Part shown: positions 1 through 10,692 of the stretch, one piece after another | Numbering within the stretch: position 1 is the first letter of the stretch | Layout of the letters: the number at the start of each line of letters is the position of its first letter | DNA from: Phoronis australis | Taxonomy: Eukaryota > Phoronida > Phoronidae | Assembly: GCA_002633005.1 (NCBI GenBank) | Contig: NMRA01000198.1 | Coordinates: 72,045-106,023, forward strand | Direction: 5' to 3' | Length of the DNA: 33,979 bases | Made by a program: the position numbers and the translations under genes | The notes under the pieces: model-generated | What the model was told of the DNA's origin: nothing | Databases searched by the model: none | What the model saw: the letters and a program-made list of their open reading frames with translations, nothing else

Positions 1-1142
1 AAGTCATCCTCTGCTGTTCCTTTACGTGGGGGGGATCTCTGTGGAATAATGGGCCCTGGGGGAAGTAACTGGGTCTAATCAAGCTCACAATGCACTGTCT
101 TCTAATTTTCCTGAAGAATTTCAGGCAAACATTTGAACAGTTCATCAGTTGTTCAATTCAGGTATTCCAGAAAAATTGGCATTCTACCGTTAGTTTGCTT
201 CTAAAATTGTGGTGTGCTCTTTTGGGTCGGCTTTCGGAGCCATGAAATATTGCATTACCTATTGGCCAATTTCCCCGACTCTTCAATAAACTGTTCCTTT
301 CTTCCACGAGGTTGCGTACGTGTCATAACAATCGGAATTGGTTTCATTTCATTAAAAGTTATTAGCATTTTAATACCAGCATACCCCATTTGCTGCGAAG
401 CTCTCACTACTTCCCGAGAGATATAAAAAAATTTCAGTAGGAACTTGCGCGTGCGGGTCACAAGAACATTGTTTTTAAAACGACAGACTTTTCTTTGTTA
501 CAAAAGACGGAGAATTACGGGTAACGGCTAGTCAGTAGTATGCTCGAGTATTGTAGCCCTGGAGATCTATAGTTCATGACTGAATGCTGCTTCCACCACC
601 TAGTGACCTTTTGTTAGTTAAGTCTCTTGGTCAACAAAACAGAAATGATGACATCGTATTGGCTAAGATTCATGATATTTCTTTGGAAAATATATTAGGG
701 CATAACGTATTACTGGGATTTCAATTTCAGAAGTCATATAAATTGAAAAATCATCAGCTTTAGTCCATGATAATGTAAGTTATTTCAGTCAGTTATTTAT
801 TGTCCTGGTTGTCGTGTTCTACCCAAAAGAAGCAAGATATTGAAAGATTCTGTCTACTATGATGCATATTCAAATATATTAACAAGGTACATAGTGTACA
901 GTACAGGCCAAGTTTATGCTTGAAGCTATACCTGCATGTATGATTCTTCAACTCCTGGATTTACTTATCAAGTACAAATATCAATAACACATCCTAGCAT
1001 AATTAAGTGCAATTTATTAAGATTTAAGATAACGCCTGACACTTGTTATCATTTTCTTTAAACATGACTGGGTCTTATTAATATTGGCACACGGTGACAT
1101 TACGTTTGGTACCTGTGTCTGACAGAAGCAACTGTTTCCAAA
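1..1142. other. 5' flank of lectin array, no gene recognised
   Basis: AT-rich sequence upstream of the first lectin gene. The open frames here are short, overlap on opposite strands and show no domain I recognise. No convincing TATA box or other promoter motif is visible just before the ATG at 1143, so the promoter of CTL1 must lie here but I cannot place it. Confidence 0.5.
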
Positions 1143-2737
1143 ATGGTCTATAAAACAATCTTTGTATTGGGTTTTGTGGTCAGTGCTGTCTTGACCGCTG
1201 GTCTGCACCATGATGCAAATGGCAGTGGGAGTGAGTGTCTAGACATGAAGGCTGAAATTCAACAACTGAAACTGGCTTTAGAAGGGCTGAGGAACTTGAT
1301 GGTAGAACAACTATCAGCATTCAAGTCAGAATTGTCAGAGACAGCATCAAAGGGGGGAGAATGCTGTCAAAAAACACTGGAGACCTGCAAGCAAGCGGCT
1401 TCCCATGTGCAAATCAACACGGGAGGCTCTCGACAAAGTTGTGAGTCAATGGGTTACACGCCCTTCAAGACTTCATGCTACAAAATCTTCCGTGAAAATT
1501 ACAAATGGCGTAATGCAATGAGCCAGTGTCATCAAGATGGTGCCCATCTGGTAGACATTGAAAGCAAAGAAGAGCAAGACTTCATCCAAGGATTGATAGC
1601 TCATGGCAAGACCAACAATGGCTATGTACCCAAGCAACTCTGGATCGGTGGCCATGATAGTGTGACAGAAGGCAACTTTGTATGGGAGTCCACGGGCAAG
1701 AATGTAACGTACACAAACTGGATGCAAAGTAAGTGATTCATCTTCGAAAATAAAAAAATAAATAAACTAGATACAGAACACACAATTGAAAGCTAATCAC
1801 AAAATAATACCAAAAACTGAACAACGGAAGTGTGAAACACAGATACATCAAGTGCAGATTGTATCAAGTCCAAAAATTTTCTAATAAAGTATGTTCTGGC
1901 AACTATTCTAAATACCTTGATTTTCCACAATAAAGGGAAACGGATGGATTATTCTCACTGTTCTTCTGACAGTTTTCTAGAAAAAATCACAAAATTCACG
2001 AGTTTTGAAATACGCATGAATGAAAACTCTGTGGTTAACACAGAGTTTGTGGTTACCACAGTCTCTAATCTCCCTCCCACTTGTGATAAATTCACGCATG
2101 TGTTCATAGTCAGTTGCTGAGAAGTCGCTTGAAGTCAAAGGTCACATTTTCCATGAAAGGGAAAAGTGGTACGTCTATGTTTTGCCATACCAAATGAGCA
2201 GACGTGCTTTGCCTTGTGGAAGAAAAATCACATGACGTGTATTTGATAGATTGTTTGTTTTTTGAAGTTTGAAACTATAAAAATACTTTGATATTAAAAT
2301 AAAAGATTTTGAGGAACAAATATCTGGTGAGCAGGTTGAATTCTCTTTCAGTGGCAGCAAACCACTTTCAATATTTCATTAGTTTTTGTTTGTTGCGTTT
2401 CAGGCTCCTATAAGGAGCAGAAGAGACGCAGTTCCCACATTACTCTCACGCAATTTATCATGATTTTAAAAAAGTGAAATCTCTTATGGAAACTGCTAAT
2501 TTACAAAACAATAAAAAAATTATCTGTTTTCTGAAATGGATATTTCTGATTTTGAAAACAGTAAACCAAGATCTTTACTATTCCTTCCATAACTATAGCA
2601 ACAGTTTTTTCTATAAATCAGATGAGCCAAACAGAAGAGGCAATGAGGACTGCATCGAGATTTCAGCAGCAAACGGACAGTGGAATGATGAAGGGTGTGG
2701 AGCGAGGAATGGATTTATTTGTGAAAGAACTGGCTAA
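1143..2737 (+). CDS. CTL1: secreted C-type lectin, EPN type, two exons
   Basis: Exon 1 is 1143-1728 and exon 2 is 2622-2737. The donor is GTAAGT at 1729, the acceptor AG is at 2620-2621, and the 893-bp intron is phase 1. The predicted protein has 233 residues. Residues 1-20 or so form a hydrophobic signal peptide. Residues 33-70 are a likely coiled coil. A Cys-Cys pair (74-75) and Cys82 follow, and could form interchain disulfides. The CTLD runs from about Cys100 to Cys229, with WIGG at 167-170 in place of the usual WIGL, EPN at 197-199, Glu204 before the Asp-Cys, and WND at 216-218. In mannose-binding protein the equivalents of EPN, this Glu and WND bind the second calcium and mannose-type sugars, so calcium-dependent binding of mannose, fucose or GlcNAc is inferred. 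NVT at 187-189 is a possible N-glycosylation site. It is first of five tandem genes. A function in innate recognition, or in a secreted matrix as for perlucin-like proteins, is possible but not shown. Confidence 0.9.
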
Positions 2738-2850
2738 TACAGACTCCAGTTAATTTAAAGATTAACCCTTGGATTGTCACCTGGTTGTGTTTACAAACAT
2801 CATATCTCACTATATCCTGTCTAAATCATGATAAATCTATTGACCTTGAC

Positions 2851-2856
2851 ATTAAA
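2851..2856 (+). terminator. possible polyadenylation signal of CTL1 (ATTAAA)
   Basis: ATTAAA lies 114 bases after the CTL1 stop codon. It is the commonest variant of AATAAA and the first candidate downstream. In DNA this AT-rich, chance occurrence is likely. Confidence 0.35.
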
Positions 2857-2954
2857 CTTAGTATTTGATAGATGAAACTGATTGACTTGCTTAGGGTGTT
2901 GTCGTTGAGAAAATCATATTCATTGTCTCGTGGAACTCGCAGGCATCCTCAGCT

Positions 2955-3310
2955 TCTGATCTTCCCCAATACACTATATATAATACTACAAGTTATGACA
3001 CTCCGGACTAGAAATTCCACGGGTGCTTCACTTCAGCCGTCCATAGCAAACACAAAACAGAGGTACAACAATCCATGAGGATTGTTCTTTCTCCCAATAC
3101 CATTTACGGTGTCCTGTTCCACCGAGTTCGCAAGAAATTTGCAGTCAAAGCACAACAATCTTTCCAAAAATCTTGTCCAGAGCATTAACTCCCTGGTCTC
3201 AAGCAAAGGGTACGGAATTATCTGATGAGTTACGGATGAATGGCAATTGCCAAGTTATCGATGCCGTGACTTTCTGTGATGAATCGACAATTTCTGTTCA
3301 TCCGTAACAT
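2955..3310 (+). repeat. one-armed copy of the foldback element
   Basis: This stretch matches the left arm and centre of the foldback element at 31,850-32,520. Shared blocks include GACTAGAAATTCCACGGG, CACTTCAGCC, AATTTGCAGTCAAA (GCGG in the other copy) and GATGCCGTGACTTTC. The opposite inverted arm is missing here, so the copy is truncated or was formed by arm loss. Confidence 0.65.
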
Positions 3311-4130
3311 TTTTTATGGCAAAAATTTTCCTTAGTTCAACCCCAATTGGAATTTCCTTGATTCTAAAGAATGTGACATGGGCCAATTTGGCGTTCATAA
3401 TATTTATTATATATTGGACAAAGCATTTCAGATCAACGTATCAGAATTATTTCACAGATCACAAAATTGTAGAAAAGAGCCGACAATGCAGAATTTTCAT
3501 GTGCCTCCATAGTGTTAAAATTGAGGTAAACACTCAAATGTCGTTTGATCAATTTGTGACAGCCAGTATTGTCTATTTCCAAATTTTTGGTACAAGCTCC
3601 AACCTTGAGCAAACTATTTTTTACTGTCCAAACTGGAGAATTTTTATAGTTGAAGTCCAAGTATATATATTATGACCCGTAGAATGAAATAAAAACTTTA
3701 GAATTTGAGTAAAAACACAAAATTTTAACTGGTTAAGTCACCAGTCTTGATGTCTATGAATGTACAGCAGACAACAGCGAGGAATTGGTGACTTGTAATA
3801 AAATTGTACTTAAGACAGAGTATTGTGTCGTAACAGCTCTAACCTAATAACTCCATCAAGTCTATTCCAACGAAGATAATCAAATAAATGTATTTTTGAA
3901 TGTGAAACTGATAATTTCCCTTTCTCTGAAATTCATCAAGAATTTGACTTAACTAAATTCCTCGTGCTGATACAGTAAAACATTCTGAATGAACATAACT
4001 GTTGCGATAGTAAACGATATCGAGATCATGGGCATTACCAGATGTATCCACCATATAATAAAAGATAACTCAATTCCGCAGCTATCTATACTGCTTTCAA
4101 AAAGATATATTCACAGTCCGGTGTGGACTG
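3311..4130. other. intergenic, no gene recognised
   Basis: AT-rich spacer between CTL1 and CTL2. It contains a 119-codon open frame at 3316-3675 whose translation is low in complexity and rich in Ile and Phe, with no recognisable domain. An overlapping frame on the other strand is also open, so I do not call it a gene. Confidence 0.5.
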
Positions 4131-5344
4131 ATGACTCTACCCGGAAAACTTCAGCTTTGCGTGGCATTGTCGTTTATTAGTTTGGCATCACAAAACCACT
4201 GGTCAACCCCAGAGCTAGATGAGGGTCAAGTCAAGCAAATCATTGAACTAATAAGACAACTGCAGATGTCACAGGAGAAACTTAAAGTCCTAGTAGCCAC
4301 CAGCATGAAGGGTCTGTATGAAGAGACTAGTAAGGCCAAGAGTGCAAACCAACATTGTCCTATACCACCACATGTTAGCACTTGCCAAAAGACAGCCAGT
4401 GACATCAAGGAAAAGTACATTAACTTGCTGGACAGGAAGTGTCCAGACAACTACCAGCGCTCTGGTCACACTTGTTACAGGGTTGATTCTGGTCCAGTTG
4501 ACTGGTGGTCAGCATTCAGAGAGTGTGACAGAGATGGTGCAGACCTTGTGTCTATAGAGACACCTCACAAGAATGAGGAAGTGAGAAGCCTGATGACAAA
4601 CAGGGTCGAATCAGTGTGGACAGCTGGTAATGACCAAGTACGGGAGGGCAAGTTTGAATGGGCCTCCAAAATGGAGACAGCAATGAACTATACTAATTGG
4701 AGAAAAGGTAAGCATGAACAATTTACAACTTACATCGTAAATTGCACATGAAAGTTACTAAAATTTAAAGGCTTCTTTTTCTTTGCACTAAGTAGAGAAT
4801 TCAAAGATGACTTACTACAAGAAAATGTCATCGATTGTTTTTCTAATAGTGTTATGTGTCCAGATGGTAGGCTGTGTTGCTGGGAGTGATTATTTAAAAG
4901 TCCAATGGCAGTGTTTCAAACTGATCTGACACTTAGTCAATTAACTAGTAACTGAATGATGTTATCAGTTTCCCACTTGTTTCACAAGGACCTTTCCAAG
5001 TTCAGCCAATAGGGCTACAGAACTTGCATGGATTATGGACTCCTGAGAATGCCAAATTCCAGACCTGTAAAAATTATGGAATTCTGCAATATATTGGAAT
5101 GTTGCTAGTATATCAATACAATGTTTCTTGTTGTGAATCCAACATCATAAGACAACGAAGATATTTGAAGAAAATCTGAGAAATGTGACATGAATGAACT
5201 AATTTATTTAATGAATTGTTACTTGTAGGGCAACCCAATAATTACAAAGGAACACAAGATTGTATCAAAATTTACAGCAATGGAGGTTGGAATGATGATG
5301 AATGTGATGATCAAGCTGGATTCATCTGCACAAAGAATGTATGA
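4131..5344 (+). CDS. CTL2: secreted C-type lectin with altered QPN site
   Basis: Exon 1 is 4131-4707 and exon 2 is 5229-5344. The donor is GTAAGC at 4708, the acceptor is TTGTAG, and the intron is phase 1 and 521 bp long. The protein has 230 residues. Residues 1-20 form a short signal peptide, residues 32-66 a likely coiled-coil stalk, and Cys76 and Cys85 lie in the neck. The CTLD spans Cys104 to Cys226. WTAGND (163-168) replaces the WIGL region. The sugar motif is QPN (194-196), the residue before Asp203-Cys204 is Gln202 where active relatives have Glu, and WND is kept at 213-215. Two acidic ligands of the canonical second calcium site are therefore amides. QPD is the galactose-type motif in the family; QPN with a missing Glu suggests weakened or changed calcium-dependent binding. 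CTL4 is the closest paralogue. The stop codon lies inside the first unit of a 20-bp tandem repeat, and no AATAAA follows at once. Confidence 0.88.
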
Positions 5345-5560
5345 TGACAATATAGAATGTGTGATGACAATATAGAATGTATGATGACAATATAGAATGT
5401 ACGATGACAATATAGAATGTATGATGACAATATAGAATGTACAATGACAATATAGAATGTATGATGACAATATAGAATGTATGATGACAATATAGAATGT
5501 ATGATGACATTACCTAATGTATGAAGACAATACAGAATGTTTGTCAAAAATACAGAATAC
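5334..5560. repeat. 20-bp tandem repeat beginning at the CTL2 stop codon
   Basis: The unit AATGTATGATGACAATATAG repeats with an exact 20-bp period. There are about nine good copies to 5514, then decayed copies to about 5560. The first unit includes the last CTL2 codons and its TGA (5342-5344). Several frames stay open through the array, giving meaningless repetitive translations. Confidence 0.9.
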
Positions 5561-5646
5561 TTCATGGCAATATGTACTGTGTGAAGACCAATACACGTAT
5601 GGCAACAATACATGTGTGATGAGGATGCATATGTCCAATGACAGTA

Positions 5647-7356
5647 CACAAGAGCAACGCGGAGCATTGAAATGCGCCCACGAATGCAAATGGTGTGTTT
5701 TTAGGGTTATTTATTTGTATCTTAAAAACGGTCACTATATGGTGCAAAAACATACAATTCATCCAAAAACAGGTACATGCCATATTTCATAAAAATTTGT
5801 CAATGAAGAAACTTCAGAGAAACAAAATTAAGGAAAAATGCCTCTAGTGGGCACAGTGTCCATTGGATCCCCTGAAAGTCGTCGTCGTCTGTTGTTATCT
5901 TCATATAAATACACTTACTAAATTTAGTAAAGATCCTGCAGTGGGTTTAGGAGATACAACTATGGGTGCAAAACACAACTACCACTAGGAGGCACCACAG
6001 TAGTCAGTCACCATCATCAAAGGTCATCTTCACACTGAGAACAAATATGCCAATTTTCAAATGATTTGGTTGATACAGGAGTGGACAACAAAAACAAGAT
6101 TTGAAAACAGCAAAAAAAATGGCCACTAGGTGGTGCGAAATACCTCGATTCCATTCAAAAACAGGCATATAGCATCATCACACTAATAGATGCCAATAAT
6201 TAAAATTTTATGAAAATCTGTTAAGGACCTTTAAAGATACGTACATACTGAGTTAAACGTAAAAAACTAAAATTGCCACTAGGGGGCACAGCAGTAGTCA
6301 GATCTGTCCGAAAGTCGTTGTCATCCGTAGCCAACATCATATAAATACACTTGCTAAATTAAGTAAAGATCCTGCGAACGGTTTAGGAGCTACAGCCATA
6401 GGCGCAACAAAAACAAAACTGCCACTAAGAGGTGCCACAGTAGTCGAAATCATCGGAAAATCATCGTCAACCATCCTCTTTGTAGTAGCACATACATGCC
6501 AATTTTTAAAATCATCCTTCGAGCGGTTTGGTTGATAGAGGGATGGACGCAAAAAACAGACTCGAAAACAGTAAAAATGGTCACTAGGTGGTACAAACTA
6601 CGTCGCATATATCCGAAAACGGATAGCGTCACCTCACTAATAGGTGCCTACGTATTAAATTTCATGAAAATCCGTTAAGGACTTTTGAAAATATAAACTA
6701 CTAGGTAAACGTAAAAAAATAAAATTGCCATTAGGGAGCACAAAAGTCATCGTCGTCCATTGCTAACATCATATAAATATACTTACTAAATTTCATAAAG
6801 ATCCTACGAACGGTTTAGGAGATACAGCCATAGGTGCAATAAAACAAAACTGTCACTAGGAGATGCCAAAATACTTGAAATCGGCGGAAAATCATCGTCA
6901 ATCGTCCTCTTTATAGTAAGCACAATCATTGCCAATTTTCACAATCATACTTTGAGCGGTTTGGTTGATAGAGGGGTGGACGCAAAAAACAGTAAAAATG
7001 GCCACTAGGTGGTGCAAACTACATTGAATCCATCCAAAAACGGGAGAATAGCGTCATCTCACTAATAGGTGCCTACATAACAAATTTCACGAAAATCCGT
7101 TCAAAATTTTTGAAGATACCAAGGTAAGCGTAAAAAAATAAAACTGCCACTAGGGGGCACACCGGTAGTCTGATCCGTCCGAAAGTTCGCTCATGCCGTC
7201 CCATTCATGTATGAAACATATGTGCCAAATTTCCAGAACGTATGTCAAAGGGTTTTGGAGATAGAGCAGCGGACGCCGGACGGACGCTGCCCGAACGGAC
7301 AGACAGACGGAGATGAAAGCGTAATGCGTCCACATATAAATATATGGGCGCATAAT
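5647..7356 (+). mobile_element. complex interspersed element with CTCF-like cores, copy 1
   Basis: About 1.7 kb, homologous along its length to 29,441-31,161. It is built of sub-repeats of roughly 145 bp in a three-part order (A, B, C) that recurs about every 430 bp. Each sub-repeat carries a CCACTAGG(N)GG-type core, with starts near 5982, 6123, 6276, 6422, 6581, 6728, 6853, 7002 and 7147, and degenerate ones near 5732 and 5841. The 3' end is GC-richer (GGACGCCGGACGGACGC near 7271) and finishes in an imperfect hairpin, 7324-7353, with arms ATGCGTCCACATATA and TATATGGGCGCAT. ATGCGCCCAC near the 5' end (5672) is the inverse of the terminal arm. No protein domain is visible, so it is probably non-autonomous; its class is unknown. 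It sits inside a 20-bp minisatellite. Confidence 0.75.
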
Positions 7357-7361
7357 AATTG

Positions 7362-7575
7362 ATGATGACAATACATGATGTATGATGACAATACATGATA
7401 TCTGATGACAATACAGAATGCATGACAATATAAAATGTATGATGACAATACAGAATGTATCATAGATAAGCATAATGTATGATGACAATTCATAATGTAT
7501 GGTTACAATTCGTAATATGTGATGACAATACACAAAGCATCATGCCAATGTATAATTCACCATGACAGTGCAGAA
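7362..7575. repeat. continuation of the 20-bp tandem repeat
   Basis: Diverged units of GATGACAATACAGAATGTAT type, the same unit as at 5334-5560, resume directly after the terminal hairpin of the inserted element. This indicates that the element interrupted an existing array. Confidence 0.8.
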
Positions 7576-8069
7576 TGTATCAAATGAATGCAGAACACAC
7601 TCCATCACAGCAGTTCACACTTGAAGACATTAAGTACTTAAAGTTGCATTTTGCCATGTTTTCCTGGCTAAAAACAAAAATCAAATTAGGGCTTTTGCTC
7701 TCATAAAGCTGGTCTCATGATATTACTCAGCGTCTCATACTCAGTGTCTCATAATATAACTCAGCGTCTCAAGAACATGTTTCAGAGTTTGTGGTTCGAA
7801 AATGTGGCACTGTAACTTATCACTTGAGTTGTCTGCTCATTTGGCAAGAATTCAAGATAAAATGAACAATTGGAACTATTTTCCAACCCCTTGAAAAGCA
7901 CAGCTTTGTTGGTAATCCAATATCAAAGCATTATGCAAACTTGCAGTTATGCGAACTTTTGAGTAGGAGCATATGGCAAGTACACAAGGACATGTATGAT
8001 AACTTATCAAATAGCTCGTATGAAAGCATTCAAACTTCAGGGCTCTCCAACTGAGGGAGACAGAAAGCA
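7576..8069. other. CTL3 upstream region
   Basis: No gene is seen. A short local repeat, ACTCAGCGTCTCA with variants, occurs three times within about 7725-7775. The CTL3 promoter must lie in this stretch, but no clear core element was recognised. Confidence 0.45.
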
Positions 8070-9203
8070 ATGATCTCAATGGTGTCAATATCTCTTCTGG
8101 TATCACTAATGGTGACCAGCTCATGGCAGATGGAAGATGGCAGTGGTGGAGTTGATGGTAGTGGTAACACCATCAATGAACTGACGAGTCAGAAGATACT
8201 GGAGATGGTAAAAGAGGCAACTACCGCACAACACAACTTGCAAAATATTGTGGACACCAAGATAGATGAGCTCAAAGTTCATATGGAGACCTTGGCTAAA
8301 CAGAACAATAGATGTTGCAAAAACACACTGAACACATGTGAAACACTGGCAGAGAGATCAAGAGGAAAAGTAGGGACAGATGGTTGTCCATTTGGCTACA
8401 TTAACCATGACAACAAAACATGTTACAAACTTGGAGACTCCCAAGTTGACTGGTGGACTGCTCTTCGCATATGTCGACAAGATGGAGCACACCTGGCTAC
8501 CATAGAGACTATGGAAGAGAATGAGTACCTGACACTAACTGTCATGGAATCAGACCACGTCAAAGAAATGGCTTGGATTGGGGGACAAGACATGGTAAAG
8601 GAAGGGCACTTCAAATGGGAAGACAGTGGTGACAAAATCAAGTATTCGGCTTTCCAAAAAGGTTGGTATGAACATAGCTTGCATTAAGATAATATCCTAA
8701 GCATCTAGTAAAGGAAGCGCTCACATTCGAAGTCTGAAAAACAATGGTTGCCATTACACTAAATATGCATAGCAACAGGATCACAGGAGAATTAGAAATT
8801 GCTGGCAAGATATTTGAATTTACGAAGATTACTTGTAGGGTGATACCACGTTATGTGTCTCATTATCGGAAAAAATATTGACTGCCAGAGAGTACACGTT
8901 CAGTTTGTTGTTCTAGTAACTCCTACATTTTTGTCACCTCATGGTGAAGACATGACGAAATCATCCTCTTGGTAAACTTTAGTGAAAATGAATTTCACAA
9001 TGAGGGGACAACTACTGCAGAATTTCCCTGAAGTCACTTCATCAGTGCTAAGTACATGTGCCCCCTTTGTATTTGTAGGAGAGCCCAATAACTACCATGG
9101 AAATGAAGATTGCCTGGCCTTGTACAAGAAACAAGCACCAAACTGGAATGACTTGAGATGCAGCTTCAAAACAACCTTCATTTGCGAGAAGAAGTTAACA
9201 TAA
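8070..9203 (+). CDS. CTL3: secreted C-type lectin, EPN type
   Basis: Exon 1 is 8070-8661 and exon 2 is 9079-9203; the intron is phase 1 and 417 bp long. The acceptor is TTTGTAG. The donor that keeps the family phase is G|GTTGGT, weaker than the GTAAG donors of the paralogues; a GTATGA four bases on would shift the frame. The protein has 238 residues. Residues 1-19 form a signal peptide, followed by a Gly/Ser-rich stretch (24-33) and a likely coiled coil (40-78). Cys82-Cys83 and Cys90 lie in the neck, the same CC-x6-C pattern as CTL1 and CTL5. The CTLD spans Cys106 to Cys233, with WIGG at 169-172, EPN at 199-201, Glu207 and WND at 220-222. All five canonical calcium-2 ligands are present, so mannose-type binding is predicted. 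The Trp normally a few residues before EPN is Phe195 here. NKT at 115-117 may be glycosylated. Confidence 0.88.
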
Positions 9204-9232
9204 ACAAGTCAATTGCTTACAAAAACATAATT

Positions 9233-9238
9233 AATAAA
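9233..9238 (+). terminator. polyadenylation signal of CTL3 (AATAAA)
   Basis: Canonical AATAAA 30 bases after the CTL3 stop codon, which would give a very short 3' UTR. Confidence 0.6.
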
Positions 9239-10690
9239 ATCACGTTATTTTAGCACAACATGGACTTCCGTGTTGCAGAAAGCATATTATAAGTAAATCT
9301 TTAAGATTTCAGGCCTTCATGAAGCTGTCTGATAGTTTTGTCATGTTAATACTGGCAAGTCAAGTCAGGTTTCCTTTCTCATTATCGCCAACAACACTGA
9401 ATGTAGTTTAGTTTGCAGCATGTTAGAGACATAAAAAGTCATTCACACACTAAAGACAGGTACCCTTGGAATAACTTGCCCATGACCATCTTGGCCTCGG
9501 TCCATCAAGCATTTGAAGAAGCTAGCCCATGTGCCAATACTTATTTCTTGAATAACAGGTATTCAAGGAAATAAGAAGAAAACAGAATTTGTCACATTTT
9601 AGAAGCACCAATTAGTCAGACCTGTCTAAAAACCAATACAATTCTGCTCTCTCTCCAGACATCCATGACACTGTTTTTCACAGTCAGAAATTCAAACAGG
9701 TCATGATTACAGCCACTTCGATAATTTAGAAAGTTCACAGCGTGTGCCCATCACAATGAACACAAAAATGATACTTATTTGTTCAAAATGAAAAATCAAT
9801 TGGGTTGCGTATTATTTAAAAAGGTCAGATCCAAAATCAAACTGGTCGCGGCAACCTGTCATGGAGAAAAAAACTGTATCAAGTACGAACGCCAGCATTC
9901 AAGGCAGGTAAAAACCTTACCACCGAGGGGCACCACGGTAGTTGGAACTGAAAATCAAAGTATCCAGCAATGCCCTCCTCAGTCCTCATGCCAAATTTCA
10001 CTATGATTAATCAAAGAACTTGACACGTATTGAGGCACACAAAGAAATTAAACTAGAACTTGAGGAGACAAAACAATAGAACTGTTAACAAGAATTAGTG
10101 AATATTGTCCATGTGAATGTTGGCCATATGGAACTCTCTTCAATTTGAACACATCTGACATCTTTTATGTTGATATTTTAAGAAGTTTGTGTAGAGAGGT
10201 GGACTTCAAAAAACAAGAATATATTAACCACTTGGAAAGGGGACAGAAAGGATAGAATCTATCTGAATCTGGCACGTCATGTCATCTCCTCCAGAGACAG
10301 TGCCAGACTCAGTGAAGATGTATCAAGGAACTTAGTTGAGTACAAAGGAAACCTAAATTGCCACTAGGGGGCGTAACGAGAGGAGTCCCACTCATCTCAA
10401 CATGACCTCCAGGGATGCTCCCTCTTTACACATATCATGATGGTCTATCAGCGAACTTTATAAATTTTATTGATTTATTCATTGTGACAGCACGCCTGCT
10501 TTCCAAGAGGACCCCTAAGATATTGAGGCAGATGCAAAAAAACAAAATTGGCACTAGCGGACACCACAGTTTAGTGGCCTATCACTTCAATATCAATACA
10601 TGTCACTTAATCATTATAGTTTTATGATCCTATGAGTGATTTGGCCAACAACGACATCGACACAAGAACAGAATAGAAAATAACAAAAAT
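9239..10690. repeat. decayed fragments of the complex element, no gene
   Basis: Long spacer between CTL3 and CTL4. Scattered blocks resemble the 1.7-kb element: CCACCGAGGGGCACC near 9921, TTGCCACTAGGGGGCGT near 10359, and GGCACTAGCGGACACC near 10550, with associated phrases such as AAAACAAAATTG. The blocks are too degraded to bound. No coding region was recognised. Confidence 0.5.
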
Positions 10691-10692
10691 GG

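Noticed and set aside
3316-3675. 119-codon frame on the + strand
   Set aside because: No domain, biased composition, and the opposite strand is also open; not supported as a gene.
5311-5667. Ile/Tyr/His-rich frames of up to 118 codons on the - strand
   Set aside because: These translate the 20-bp array antisense to the CTL2 3' end; the repeat explains the open frames.
7324-7353. Helitron 3' end
   Set aside because: A terminal hairpin is present, but no CTRR terminus or TC start was seen, so the assignment was not made.
7362-7575. Regular spacing suggested a CRISPR array
   Set aside because: Units are directly adjacent without unique spacers, and the genome is eukaryotic.
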